This document shows, piece after piece, positions 12,153 to 26,200 of a stretch of DNA of 64,000 nucleotides. The stretch covers positions 682,001 to 746,000 of the forward strand of contig JALIZF010001785.1 in NCBI GenBank assembly GCA_029948255.1. The letters are read 5' to 3'. Within the stretch, counting starts at the first letter, position 1. The number at the start of each line of letters is the position of its first letter. Source of the stretch: Telmatactis stephensoni (lineage: Eukaryota > Cnidaria > Anthozoa > Actiniaria > Isophelliidae). The notes beneath the pieces were generated by a model that saw only the letters and a list, made by a program, of their open reading frames with translations, ran no database searches and was not told the origin of the DNA. The position numbers and the translations under genes are program-made.

Positions 12153-15100
12153 ATATCCTTTTGCTTAATGGTTATTTAACTGTTTAAATGAAGGAAATGC
12201 GGAAAATAATACCAAATACTTTTATCAGAAATGTCAGGAGGGAATGTAGGAAATTCCCATTTTTCGTTTTCATATTTTCATTTCATATTTTAAGGAAGAA
12301 GTTGGGCGCTTGCCAGCTTGACTCTCAAAGCCATTAAGGGCTTTTAGAATGTCAAATAGTCTTCGTGAGCTTAACTTAAAATGTTATACACTGACAAACA
12401 ACTTCTCAAATCTGTCCATCGAACGTTCGTGTAGAATTTCCATTCCGCATGATTACTTTCCAAACATCTCAATTTGACTGTCTATTTTGTGATCTTATCA
12501 CTATTGTATTTAAACTCGCGATACAATCACAAAAACCAATTTTCTGTGCTTAAAAATTGCACATCGAAGATTCTTGTCAGTTTTCTTTAAGAAAATTTCT
12601 TGATTTCTTACACTTCCTGAATGATTTCTAAGCATTTGATTACGCTCCACGCCTCGATTGCATTTTTGCTTATATGTTGAAGTTTTTTTGCATATGTGGA
12701 TTGATTATCTTTCTATCATGCCGAATACATAACAGATAGCACTAAAAAATCCTTCATCTGGCTTTGTTTTGGTTAAAGAACTCGGCTCTCTTTAGCTTGT
12801 AAATGAATGTATATTATTCTAAATGAGTTTGAGACTATTTTTCCTGAGTTTGAGATTATATTTCCTTAAGCGAAAAATCTCTTTCCCGCGGTAAGATTAA
12901 AAAATTGAAAATAAATATAGATATTTCTCCGGTATTTTTGTTTTTAATCGTAAATTAAATTTTGTGCAAATAATGACAGTAGAATTACGGCGGTTCTTAG
13001 CAACTAAAAAGATTTTAAAGAATGAGGGTTTTCTCCGGCTGTATTCAATGATAGCATTTGTCTTGATCAACAAGCTGTTCAAATTGGGGAGAAATCTCTC
13101 GAAAACGTAGACTCGCTTGAGAAAAAATATTCGCGTTATTTGTTTAGTATGTCGTTGTTTGTCATTTCGTCTTTAATCAATCAACAAAAAGTCCCCCAAA
13201 ACAACAAATTAGAGAAAATTGACGTAGAAAACTAAAGTGTTATTGACTATAATACAAGGACCAGTTCTTAAAAAGTTGTTGACAATTTTCCTTGAAATTT
13301 CCTTCCTAAACCCGTCAATACAATTTATTCTAAATATGTTATGAATCGCAGCGAGGAAGACAGATCAATTATACCATATTAACAAAAAAACCTTGAAATC
13401 CTTTCGTGTTTTTACCTCCCGGGGAAAACGCTACGATCTCATCAAAAATTAGATGGTTGATCCAAAAATCCTAATCTTTTGTAATTAATTTATGAATTAT
13501 ATTTTACCCCCTTATTTACTTTCTAATTTGAATCTTAAAAGTCTCTTCTGTTGTGAACGAGGTCCTTTTATGTGGAGTGCGGGCTTAAGATGCAGCATTA
13601 GATTTTGGATCTGTAAATAGAATTAATTGTGTGTAATACTCGAAGTAAAATGATATTCATAACATTCCAAATATAGTAGATAGTTTATTTATAGCGAAAG
13701 AAAACTATACAAATCGATATTGTTCAATTTTGTGGATTTATTTCGATTCGCTACATCTGTTACCTGCATTTAAATGAGTCGAAAACAATTTCCCGTTTGA
13801 ACAAGAAGACAAAATCATATATTTCTAATAACTGCAAGACCCACAATTTCAGTTAATGAATAGTAATTTGATTGTTGTTTTTATGATTCGAAATTTAAAA
13901 ATTTTGACAGTAATTTTCTGTGGTTGAGTTAGTATCAAAACACTTTACTTAGTCGGAAACCAGTTATTTTTTGAAAATGTTGAATATTCAGTCTCTATAG
14001 AGAAACAACTATCACTAATGTGAAAATGCAGAACGAAAAACTTGGAAAAACCTGGCATTTACCCCATCAGTCATATTCATATCCATTTTTAAGCATCATT
14101 CTAGTAGTTATGTAAAAGGAGATCTTCGAGATAAGCTAACAACCTTTGAATGAACTAATAGAAAAGCCGCACTCAGGGCCGAGCTTCTTAATAGACACGT
14201 GACAGCTAGCAAGCGTGACAGCTCCAGGCGTGATAGCTAGCGTGACAGCTGAAGTCTCATTGCATTGACACCTAGTGAAAAACGTCTGCGCATGCGTGCA
14301 TATTACGGTGCTTCCTTAAGAAATGTGTGAGTTTTAGCCTGACATGAAATGCTCGTGTTCTTGGTGTATACATAAAATTTCTCTTGTATACTTTTGTGAG
14401 ACAAAGATATTGCATTAATGAAGACATTATGTGAATACTGGCCCTAAGTTTCAAGAATTGACCTTAAGTTTTGACATTTTGTGAAAACCATTGTTGAACG
14501 CAAGCGTAAAAGCTAAATTTACAAAATCACGAAGACGTGACTATACGAGCATGCGCAGACGTTTTTCACTAGTGTCCATTGCATTTATATATAACGTGGG
14601 GGGACCCCGTTGCATGTGTGTGATTTTTAAAAAAGTAAAAGGCTTTTGAACGTTTGAAAGGTAATATAAAGCATGTACTTAGTGATATGGAACTGGATTA
14701 CCATTTAAATTGAGTACTAATCCATGAGTAGGCGACAATATATACTTTTTCAGTCCCTTTTTGCAGTGACTTTTCGAATTGGTTTCTTAAATATCTCAAG
14801 GTTACTATTTTTAGCGACAACATAATTAAGCGAATTTTATCGACTTCCTCAAAATCGCTAAAGTTTGTACTCTGTAAAGTTTGAAACTGTAATTACATGT
14901 AGTCAGTATCGAGATTTTCAAGATCTAAAAAATCAGGTCCCTACTTTGGACCGTTGTTTTGACCTCTTCCTTTAGTAACCTCAAGGTTATAGCCTTTCCA
15001 CTTTCTTTCTCTCTCTCTAATTAAAATGGTATTCACAAGCCTCTTGGTAATCAGATGACATCATCTCAGGAATAATTTATTATACAGAAAGGCATTTTGC

Positions 15101-18100
15101 TAAATGAAACATCTTTTTAACACATCAGAATCTTTCTACATCATTTACTCCATCAACAGTAACTTTCCTTAACCTTGTATCACGTGGTTCGAGCGCGTCA
15201 GCATGTTTATCATCTTGGTCAACTGCGTCACATTAGCCATGGACGACCCGTACGATAGAAGATGTGAAACATTACGATGTCAAGTATTAGAGTATATAGA
15301 ACGCTTTATATTTGCCTTCTTTTTGCTTGAGCTACTCATCAAGATGATAGCCATGGGCGTGATAGGGAAAAAGGGATACATGCAGGATCCTTGGAATCGA
15401 TTAGATTTTATTATAATAGCAGTAGGGTAAGTATTGACAAATGTAACCTCTCAAACTGAGATATGGAACAACATGGAGTTTTTCACACTCATTCCAAAAC
15501 TGTCCTAGCAGCCGCCAAGAAAACGCAAGTTCAATCTGAACTGATTCTAGTCTCGTTAGGAGAGCGCGCCTTATCGTGTGTTACTTTTGTTAAAAAAGAG
15601 GGGCCAGTTGCATAAAGCTTAACTTTGGACATAACTGTTAACGTCGGCCAAGGGTTATCCTTTAATAAACAAAAAATCAACATGCGAGTTGAGTGATGTA
15701 TGAAAAATATTTAATGTAGAGGTAGTGAGTGTGAGTGTCAGCAGGTCTACATCAGCCAATAATGGTTGCCAGAAATCCAACCTGCTTAAACAACTAAAAA
15801 AAAAGATTTGAATAGGGTATGCAGTGTTATAGAAATCAAAAACCGTCCAGAGGATCCAGAAGATATTTTGGACAAGTATTGAGAAGAAAAGTGTTCAAAG
15901 TTGTCTCAGGAGGGATTGCGCACCCCTTGTGCCACGCCCCCAAACCCACCCCTGAAGAAGCAAGATAGACCGGCCTTATGAACAACGTTTGACGGTTGAT
16001 TTTCTACTTGGACCTATTTTATTTTGTTTTCTTTTAGAGTCGTGGAGAAACTAATGAGAGGTAGCGATTACTTGACTATCATGAGAGCGTTCAGAGTTCT
16101 ACGACCTTTACGAGCAATTAACAAAGTACCAAGTAAGACAAATATAAGTGGGATTCCTTATCGAACTCTCGGAAATTGTTTTGAAAAGTAGAATTTAGCC
16201 ATTAAAAATGGTTGTAAAAACGACCGGCGTGCGTTCATGCACGTTATTTCCAGACAGCAGCACACATCATTAGGCACGAAAAAAAAATGCAAAAGCGATT
16301 GCTGAGTTTCAACCAATCCCCTGAGAATGAAAACACAAAGGAGTGGTTAGGGTTATGGTATTGGTATGAACGAAGAAGCGATGCTAATGAAAAATTGTTT
16401 CTTGAAGTTCATCCAAGATGGCTGCCGTGACGTCACATGCAACCCAGCAAAAAAGCCTGGTTACTCAGCGCATATCAAATGAACAAATGAATTGTTTTTC
16501 ATTCAACGATCTTTTAGACATTTGCTCTTTTTCGCGCCAAAAATTTTGCTGTTTTTAGAATTTTTAGCGGACTACGAGAAAGTGTTCTTTGTTCTTCCGC
16601 TCCCTGAGTTTGAATTTCCTTAAATATTTTTCAAACGATCTCTAAGAGATTTGCTCTTTTTCCCGCTAAAATATTGCAGATTTTTTGGAATATGTGGCCC
16701 GTCAAAGTCTGATAGCTTGGCATGGAGACGAGGCTAACGTCGAAATTCAAATACGCACGCGTTCGCCATATTACCACAGGAAGTCCAACCTTTGAAGCGA
16801 GGCTAGCGTCGAAATTCAAATGTGCACGCAAACACGAAAAGTGGCTATTATATTTTCTCATTAGTTTGTTTCTACACTTTCGTTGTTAGGTATACGTATC
16901 CTGGTAACACTATTACTAGACACCTTACCAATGCTGGGCAATGTCCTGCTATTGTCCTTCCTGATCTTTTTTGTCTTTGGAATTATTGGTGTTCAGCTAT
17001 GGTTAGGACATCTGAGAAATCGCTGCTTTGTTGATTTGCCAGCCAATAGCAGTTTACTTACAGGGTAAGATTGGACAAATGATCATTACTATTCCAAACA
17101 CACATTATTGCAAGAGACCATAACACTAAGAGAGCGAAATTCAGTATTGTTGTTTGTGCGATGTTCGTGGCGACTAAGGCTATTTTTAGTAACTTCGCCA
17201 TCACGCGCGCAAGGCTCTCAAACAAAATATGATTGCCAAAAGCAAACGGTCCCATCCGCGCGCACGTCAAAAATCAAATTCTATTGGTTGAGGGCCTTGC
17301 GCGCGCGATGGCGAAGTTACTAAAATAGCCTTAGCTTAGTCGCCACGAACATCGCACAGACATCAATACTGAGTTTCGTTCTCTTAGTATTATGGTCTCT
17401 TGATTATTGTCAGTGTTTTATTGGACAACAACAGGCTCTAACAACAGTGACTTTCTGTTTCCTCTTGGGTCGAATCTCTGCTAGCCTACGTCACATCCGG
17501 AATATTATCTTGAGTCCGTCTGCGTTCCAGCGACACGAATCGCGTTCTAACTTCTTTCTTATTTGAATAGAAGTATGTGATTGCCTAAAATAACGCGGCT
17601 TGCTATTGAGTATTTCCATGAGAAACAGACGCTCACGTCATGTTGGCGCCAAAGATCATCCAATGAGAAACAGCGTTAGAATGACCTTCACGATTTAGCC
17701 AATGACAAGTGTCTTTTCAAAGCTAGAAAGACCGTTGGGGGTCTAGAACACGATTCGTGTTCGCAGACGTTACGCAGACGGACTAAACGACAGTTTTTTG
17801 CGGATATGACGTAGGCTAATCTCTGCGACTTTATCCAAAACTTTGCGGTGTATTTTAGGTGTGAAAAATAACAGAAATTTAACATCCACAATATAAAATG
17901 CAATATGTAATATGAAAAGGGACAACCTTTATTTGTAAAGATTGTACCATTTGCTACCAAAAAGAGCACCAAATGTATAGATTCTATATCATTATTTCAC
18001 CGTTTGTCTTTTAGATTTAACAAATCACGATATTACGAACCAAGTTTTGATAAACCAGACTTTATCTGCTCGCTACAAGACAGTGGAATGAACACGTGTA

Positions 18101-20882
18101 ACTACATCCCGCCATATTATCAGAATCATAAGGCTTGTACCCAGTCTCCCACGGCCCACTACAATCGTACAATCAATGGCAGTGAATGTGTGGACTGGAA
18201 CCAACTGTATACCACGTGTAAGCGTGAGGGACCTAATCCTTTCTATGGGACTACTTCATTTGATAATATTGCAATTGCTTGGATTGCAATTTTTCAGGTT
18301 AGTGGTTCTATATTCATGTACTGTGTGTGTATCATTGCCGTTAGAGTAAGCGCCCAGTTAGGCGGTCTGACTTCTTTTGCTTTCTTTCTCCTTGGGACCA
18401 CTGTATTGATGAGTTTTGTGCTCCTTTGCAGGTCATCACTTTGGAGGGATGGTCAGAAATCATGTACCTTGTACAAGATTCACACAGTTTTTGGAACTGG
18501 ATATATTTTGTCGTCTTAGTTGTGGTATGTCTAGCCTGCCTTTTAGACTCAATTTTTTGCGCTCAAAAATCTCGCCAAAAAGTGAGTCCGATGAACCGTG
18601 CAGCATATAGTTTCCAAAATGCGCCCACCAACTTTCGGTTGTCTTCTAGGATTTTTCTGTAGTGGTAATTTGTAACTATTATTTATCTCTTTAGATTGGA
18701 GCATTTTTTCTGGTCAATTTATGCCTGGTCGTTATCACGATGCAATTCCAGGAAACCAAAGCCCGTGAAATCGAACTCATCGAGGAAAATCGCCGTCGTC
18801 AAGGCGTTAACATCTCGAGTATGCAAGACTACTCAGTGTCTGCAGACACTCAAAAATTACTTCCGCTCCAAACGATCTGTGGGAAGGCAGGACAGTCATG
18901 TTCATCATCATCACCATCATTTTCATCATCATCATCATTTCCATCATCACTTATACGATTGCTACGCTCCGGCTTCACCTCAAGTATTCTCTCCCTAAGG
19001 ACGACCCAAAACCTGTAATAATTGAAATAGAAGGAGATAGTAACGTGCCACAAGTACCAATGATTACTAATAGAAAATGTACAAGACAGCGAAATGACAC
19101 GTGATCCAGACACGCCCCCATCAAGTAGATTTCTTTTCCCGCCTGAACACCACCCAAGAAGGGAATCGGACAGCTCGATTTTCTCCAGCGCTATTTCCAT
19201 TCACGCAGAAGCAACATCGTCAGTTTTTGCCAAAGAAATCTTAGCAACATCTAGCGTTACTCTTACTGTCCCAGGGCCACCCTCGACCCCATTTTCAGCA
19301 CACGCAACCGCGCGAGCGAGCACTTCACTACCAATTATCCGAGTCACTGAAGACGACCTATTCCCACTTGCGCGTGCGTCGAGTTCTGTATCCGCTGGAT
19401 TGAACACAGGAGACTTAATAACCCGGCCAAGAAGTAGTAGTGACTCAAGCAGTAGACCTACAATGAAAAATACTGAGATGGCATTCACTCGTTCGTCTTT
19501 AAAGTCGGGACGTCACCGGGAGAGACGTCACAGTCAACCCTTTGGTAAACAAGAAATTAACTTGTCTTCGCAAATCTCTCCTGTGAACTGCAAAAAATGG
19601 AGAGATCTCCAGGAACTTGAGTTGAAGAAGTTGGAAATTGAGACCATAAAACTGGAAAACGAGTCCCATATGAAGCGAAAAATTAGTTTAAAACACAAAG
19701 ACCATTCGAAAGCTGTTGATGAGTCTGTCTCGTTGCTAAGCAACAATGTTGACGTTTCGTTGCTAGGAGACAAAGATATAACACCAAGGAACAACAAAGA
19801 GGCATCGACACTGAAGGACGCTGAACTTTTGAAACAATTTACTTCAAGTGATATCGAGAAACAAAGTGCTTATAATCATATCGACGATGACCAGCCTCGG
19901 GATTGTTGCCGAGGTAAGATACTTGTTATCACCTTTTATCCATGGCTGAGATTTCAGTTGTGAGAACCACAAAATGGAGCAGTTAGGTATTAACATTCGG
20001 ATGACTTCGCTGCGTCATACACCTTATCGGTCGCCCTAGATAATCGAGGCACAAAGAGTGAGGCTTGGAGAGACAAGACTCATGCCTTTTGCTAGCGCAC
20101 ACTATGTGAGACGTAGGGTAGATTTCGTACGAGTGTGAATCGGACCTGCGCTGTGCTGTGACCGTGTCAATGCCATGTTGTCTATAAAAACATTTAAAAT
20201 TCCTGTCGTAATTGTACCGTGCTATGACCGTGCCGTTTTCACAGTCATACGAAAACTGCACTAGTAAGTTTTGTGGCAACAAAGCGTGCCACTGTCTGCG
20301 TATTTGTAATCAATGTACGTAAACATGAATCTTGACTTTTATGCCTCACAACAAGCCTGTCCGTTTATCGCAAACGGCCGCCATATTTGACTTAGCACAT
20401 AAAACGTTTTCTTACTTATTTGTTTCCCTAGGTGATGACAGTAAAGTTTACGAGCCAACGACCAACAGGAGGCGCCGTTGTGGCAAACCCCTACGTAAAG
20501 ACGACGATATGTACGACAGTGTTTTTGACCTGCGGCAGTGCGATTCATACGACGTGGCACAGAAACGTGGACCTTGTAATCGCTTACGTAACTTTTGTAG
20601 AAAGATCGCTGAAAGCAAATATTTCGTTCATTTTATCATGATTTCAATATTGGTGAACATGATTTGTATGGGACTGGAACATCATAATCAGGTATGTTGG
20701 GATCCCTGTGTTGTAGATATTTTGGGATTCCTGTGTTTTATAATCTCAATATTAGTGAAAATGATTTATATTGGACTGTAGCATCAATATCAGGTAAAAG
20801 ATCCCTGAATCCTTCCCTTCGGTCCTTGAACTTGAAATGACAATTCCCCCCCCCCCCCCCCTCTCTGGAGAAATCTTTGTCG

Positions 20883-20959
<77 letters not shown>

Positions 20960-23199
20960 TAACTTTATTTACCCACGGTAAACGCCATCAGTGGGACTGT
21001 TTTTCAGACGTGCCGTGTTAAAAAATATATATATACAATGTAAAAAGCTAATGTCTAAAAAAAATTATATATACATAAATACATAATAGTGGTATTATGT
21101 ACATATGTATATACAATCTTATTATATATTTATATAAATACTTAAACTATATCTAACTTAAATATCTAATTGATTTTCGCCACTTTGAACACCTTATGGG
21201 AATGCAATGCAAACTGACGACAGAGAATTAATGATAATAATAATAATAATATAGTTCTTGGGCCTCACACGGGGTCTCGATGCCCTTACAATAAAAATTA
21301 AAAATAACATGAAATAGCGCGAAATATTCAGTCCATTACTCAGGTCAACAATCTCAAAAAACAAGCAATATCGCAATATTTCTTGTGGCTTTCGAGACAA
21401 AAAATCACATTGTACAAACGACAGAAAAAGGTACATAGCGAAAAATCAAAGGTAATACTATAGTCTTGACTGCATGTGTTTTTTCCCTAACTTTTCAAAA
21501 AAGCTCTTAACTTTTGCATTTTTGTCAGGACTTGTTAAATTTTGACTAACCAAAACCCCATGTCAAACAGTCACCAGTTGAACCTGGGATTTTTGCACTG
21601 ACCACAGACGCGCGCGAGTTCGGCGCGTTTTGCAGCCCTGTTTACGTCGCATGCTTTTATGCTAGCGATGACATAATGTAGGCAATGTAAGGTAGCTCCC
21701 TCACCGATTCTATTCCTTCTGGCATTCCTCATACATTAGAGTTACATTCTCACAACAAGAACTTGTTTCCACTAGCCTGAAGAGTTAACCATCGCACTGG
21801 AGAAGTCTAACATCATCTTTGTGGCCATCTTTACCCTTGAAATGACCATTAACCTTATTGCTTATGGACTGGCTGAATATCTTAGTCAAGCACAGAACGT
21901 ATTTGATGGCTTTGTAGTGATTGTCAGGTAAGATTGATGTCATAGCACAGTGCAGGGGCGTATCCAGAATATTTCAAAGGGGGTCACACTTTCCATTTTC
22001 CACCAAAGGGGGGTCACACTTCCAATTTCTCAATCTTTCTCCAGTCAGATTCTTTTATTTCTATCATCTTTTTGTTTTCAAAGGGGGGTCACGGGCACCC
22101 TGGGACCCCCCTGGATACGCCCCTGCAGTGTTATAATAAAATAACTTATACGCTCTGATTGGCCACATGAAGCTCAGTACACTAGTTGTGATGAGTGCTT
22201 TATGGAAACACCTGAAGCGCGTACCGTTTCAACTTCTTGGTATGAAGAAATTGTAAAATCTTAAATTGTATTTTATAAAAGTGGTCTGCGAAGAGAATGA
22301 GGTGAAGAAATGCAAAAAGTCATGCTATGCCACCTTAAGAAGATTTTACGTTAATACGCCAACACCATTGACACTAGTGAAAAACGTCTGCGCATGCTCG
22401 TAGTCACGTCTTCGTGCTTTTGTAACTTATACAAATTTCGCTTTTACGCTTGCCTTCAACAACGGTTTTCACAAAATGTCAAAACTTAAGATCAATTCTT
22501 GAAACTTAGGGCCAGTATTAACATAATGTCTTCATAAATACAATATCTTTGTCTCACAAAAGTATACAAGAGAAATTTTATGTATACACCGAGAACACGA
22601 GCATTTCATTTCAGGCTAAAACTCAAACATTTCTTAAGAAAACATCGTAATATGCACGCATGCGCAGACGTTTTTCACTAGTGTCAACACCATTGTCATC
22701 AGCAACAACGTATTAACGTGTTAGGTCATACGTAATTCTGCTTTTTCCGCAGTGTTGCTGAACTTCTCATCGAACAAGACTACGCAAGACTATCAATTTT
22801 TCGCAGCATCAGATTACTTCGTATCTTCAAACTTGTGCGTCCTGTTCGCTATCAACTTCTCATTGTTATTCGTACAATGAACAGCGTCATGACCTTCTTT
22901 GGTCTGCTGTTTCTCTTCATGTTTGCTTTCTCCATCCTTGGAATGAATCTGTTTGGTGGCAAGTTTATTTTCCCCAACGCTGATGACGAGCCTGTGTTAC
23001 GACGATCCAACTTTGATAATTTTCTTTGGGCTATGGTTACAGTTTTCCAGGTATGTAGTCCGTCCATCCGTCTGTCTGTCTGTCTGCTTACCTATCCGTC
23101 TGTCTGTCTGCCCGTCCATTCGTCTGTCTGTATGTCTGTCTGCTCGTCTGTCTGTCCGTCCGTCCGTCCGTCCATTCGTTCGTCCGTCTGTCCGTCTGT

Positions 23200-23236
<37 letters not shown>

Positions 23237-26200
23237 TGTCTGTCTGTCTGCCCGTCCGTCCGTCCGTCCGTCTGTATATCTGTCTGTCTGTCTGTCCGAC
23301 CTTTAGTCTTACTGTCTCTGTCTGTCTGTCTCAGTGTCTGTCTAAGTGTCTGTCTTTTAAAAGGAAACAACTCGCGTCATTGCAGGCACTCGGGGAGAAG
23401 GCGCATCGGGAAAAACCTGGAAATTCAAGTATCCTACAAATTGATCATCATCGACCAATACATGCACATTATCATCCTGAGCGTATTAATTTTTTATATC
23501 TATTTTGATGCTATTACTAATCGTTTTATATATGAATATAGATTCTAACCCAAGAGAATTGGAATCTAGTAATGTACGATGGTATGCGTGCTACTAACAA
23601 CTGGGCGGCCCTGTACTTCATCGCGCTGATGATCATCGGTTACTACGTCTTGTTTAACTTACTTGTCGCTATACTCGTGGAAGGTTTTACCAGCACTGAG
23701 GTAAGTCTGCCGAGAAAAACAACAAGTTTAGGCTTAGATCGCACTGTCTATTCAGGGACGTAGCCACCGGTACGGTTAGTCAGGTTTCAACCGGACCAAC
23801 TTTTACCGTTAGAACCATTATTATCATTGCAGTTTTGAAAGCATGAATTCGTGTAGGAAAACGAAAAAACCGGACCAACTTTTAAAAACCGTACCAATGT
23901 TTAAATGGTGGCTACGGCCCTGCTATTAGCGTTGGTAGACGCAAGTATACTTATTAGGCACACAGTACTGAGGCATGTTAAGTACGGACACATTGATATA
24001 CTGCCTGTTGTTAGAATTACTCGCCGCCGCTTACTTGATATAAGTATGGCACTGAAATCACTGTTGTTTTCGGTGTCGAGAAAATCAACGTGATACTAGG
24101 TAACCTTTCACCTCTCGTCAACTCTACGCCCACCACTCAGTGTCAAAGAATTGCAGTAGGTATTCTACCCAAAGAAGGAGACCGCGATGGATCAACAACC
24201 GTCCCCTGCAGAACACCATCAAAGCGCTGAGGACTAATGCTGTACTGTGGGCGCTATATATATGTTAAGAGCAGATTTCGTATGAGTGTGAAATGGACCT
24301 ACGCCAGTACCGTGACCGTGTCAGTGCCGTGATTGTCTATAAAAACATTCGAAATTCCCTGCCGTAACTGTGCCGTGAGCGTGTGGTGCCGTTTTCACAG
24401 TCATACGAAATCTACTCTATTGTTAGTTACTTCTTCCATGCAACTCGGAACTTAGTCAGACTTACAGACGTCCCGCTAATTAAAGTTTCTTGGACTTACT
24501 TACAAATTAAGACATTTGTATATTAATTTTTGATTAATCGCTTGTAAGTCAGTTCATCTAAGGTTTTGCATTGCATTTCTTTTCCTTTTTTCAGAATAAG
24601 AATACAACTGAAGCCGAAGAAGATGCACCACTTCATATTGCAACACAACCCATGGACTCCACACTAGAAGCAGATCAAGACCACACCAGACTTAAAAACT
24701 GTTATCTCCGAGCAACAAACGCCAACGATCTTCTTATGGATGACGGCTGTAATGATGATTGCTTCGAGCACTTCCCACGTGCAACTGCTAGTACAGAATA
24801 TTGCGGTCATGCGGTGCGCAATGCATTATGGTCAAAACCACGTGTTAATGGTTCATGGTCTAAACCACGTGCTCCTGTCAAACCTAAAAAATCCATGTCG
24901 ATCATAAGAAAAAGATCCAAAGCAGATTTTCAGGAACCAGCGATACACTTACCACCTTGACAGATATTGACGTAGATAACAGCTTACTTACAATGCCGGA
25001 ATTGAAGAGAAGGCGACAGACCTCCATTGCGCATTTAACAAGAACTCGTATGAAACCCGTACCAGCGGGGCGTTCAAAATGGAATCCATCCTTCATACCT
25101 GATGAAGATGCTAATGTTATTGAAGGAATCAGCTAAAAACAATAGGGCGATAGTACCCCAAAAGAAACTCCCTCAAGAAAAAGGTTACCCTACATCGAAT
25201 CCAAATAAAGTAGCTTTAAAGAGAACTGATTCCTCGTTCCCTGACCGGAAGTACCCGATGGAATTGTGCATTACTGATGAGATTACCAATAGAAGTTATT
25301 TCACATACGCAACCAGAAAACAGTCAAGCATCACGCAAGGCGCGTGACGTTAGTGGAATTGAGGATATCGTGACGGTGTCTGCGTCTGAGTGTGATCTTA
25401 GAGCGCTGCAGGTTCGAAAACAGCCTACATATACTGGTCATATAAGAGATATGACACAACATCTACCAGGCGAGGAACATGCTAGAGACATCACAGAGAA
25501 AAGACTGAAGGTAAATCATATGCATTAGAGACATTGGCCTTGATTCACAGTTTTTGCGCTAGCAATTGGTGTGAGAAAAGCCCTTCTTATGAGCAGTATA
25601 GTACGTATATGTTGCCTTTATAGTACTTAGTATAAACGAGCCTTAACACTTGTAGCCGCAGGGAACCAAGCACGGGGAGCGTGAGCAAAAAGGACGGCTG
25701 TTCTCTCAGGCTATAAAATCTTGCATTTCCTTGTTTAATTTAGTTTATTAGCTTTTCCTTCCAATGAAGGCAGGTTCACCACAGCTTTCACCAATTACTG
25801 TGGACCCTGTAGTGTAGTAGGACAGACCACACACACCGGCACTTTCATAGCCTACTCTCCCCGAATAGTGGAGTGGGTTCTTTAACGTCCCCGCAATGCA
25901 AGTCGTGAAGTGTGGAGAGACGGGGCCTACAGTTTAATGTCCTTATCCGAGAAGACATGAAGGTCTAACTTAGCGCGGTCATAGTGGCTATCACCGTAAA
26001 GGGAAGTTCAATCACAACCTACGGCTATTCGTATGAATGGGAAACTGACCGCAGCGTACCGTGACCGTGTCATTGCAGTGATGTACCATGCCATGACATA
26101 CGAAATTTGTGGTTTTTCCCAATTAACAACATCTATCAAAACCTTTATTTCAGGGTGAAGGTAAGCTGCGTGGGTGCTGCAGTACTAAAAGTGATTGGTC

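Larger units (their letters stand above)
12153..15183 (+). other. Intron 1: putative U12-type AT-AC intron
   Basis: It begins ATATCCTTTT and ends in AC, with TTTCCTTAAC (15164-15173) about 11 nt before the end. These match the donor and branch-site consensus of the minor spliceosome. No AG acceptor exists between an in-frame TAA and the conserved WFER codons. The intron carries a 310-bp transposon (14267-14576) and a fragment of a larger TIR element (about 14770-14890). Confidence 0.88.

Noticed and set aside
20740..20795. Mutually exclusive alternative IIS1 exon
   Set aside because: The copy has an in-frame stop and lacks its own acceptor.
22835..23370. Long frames rich in Ser-Val-Cys-Leu or Thr-Asp-Arg-Gln
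   Set aside because: They are translations of the tetranucleotide microsatellite in Cav3 intron 10.
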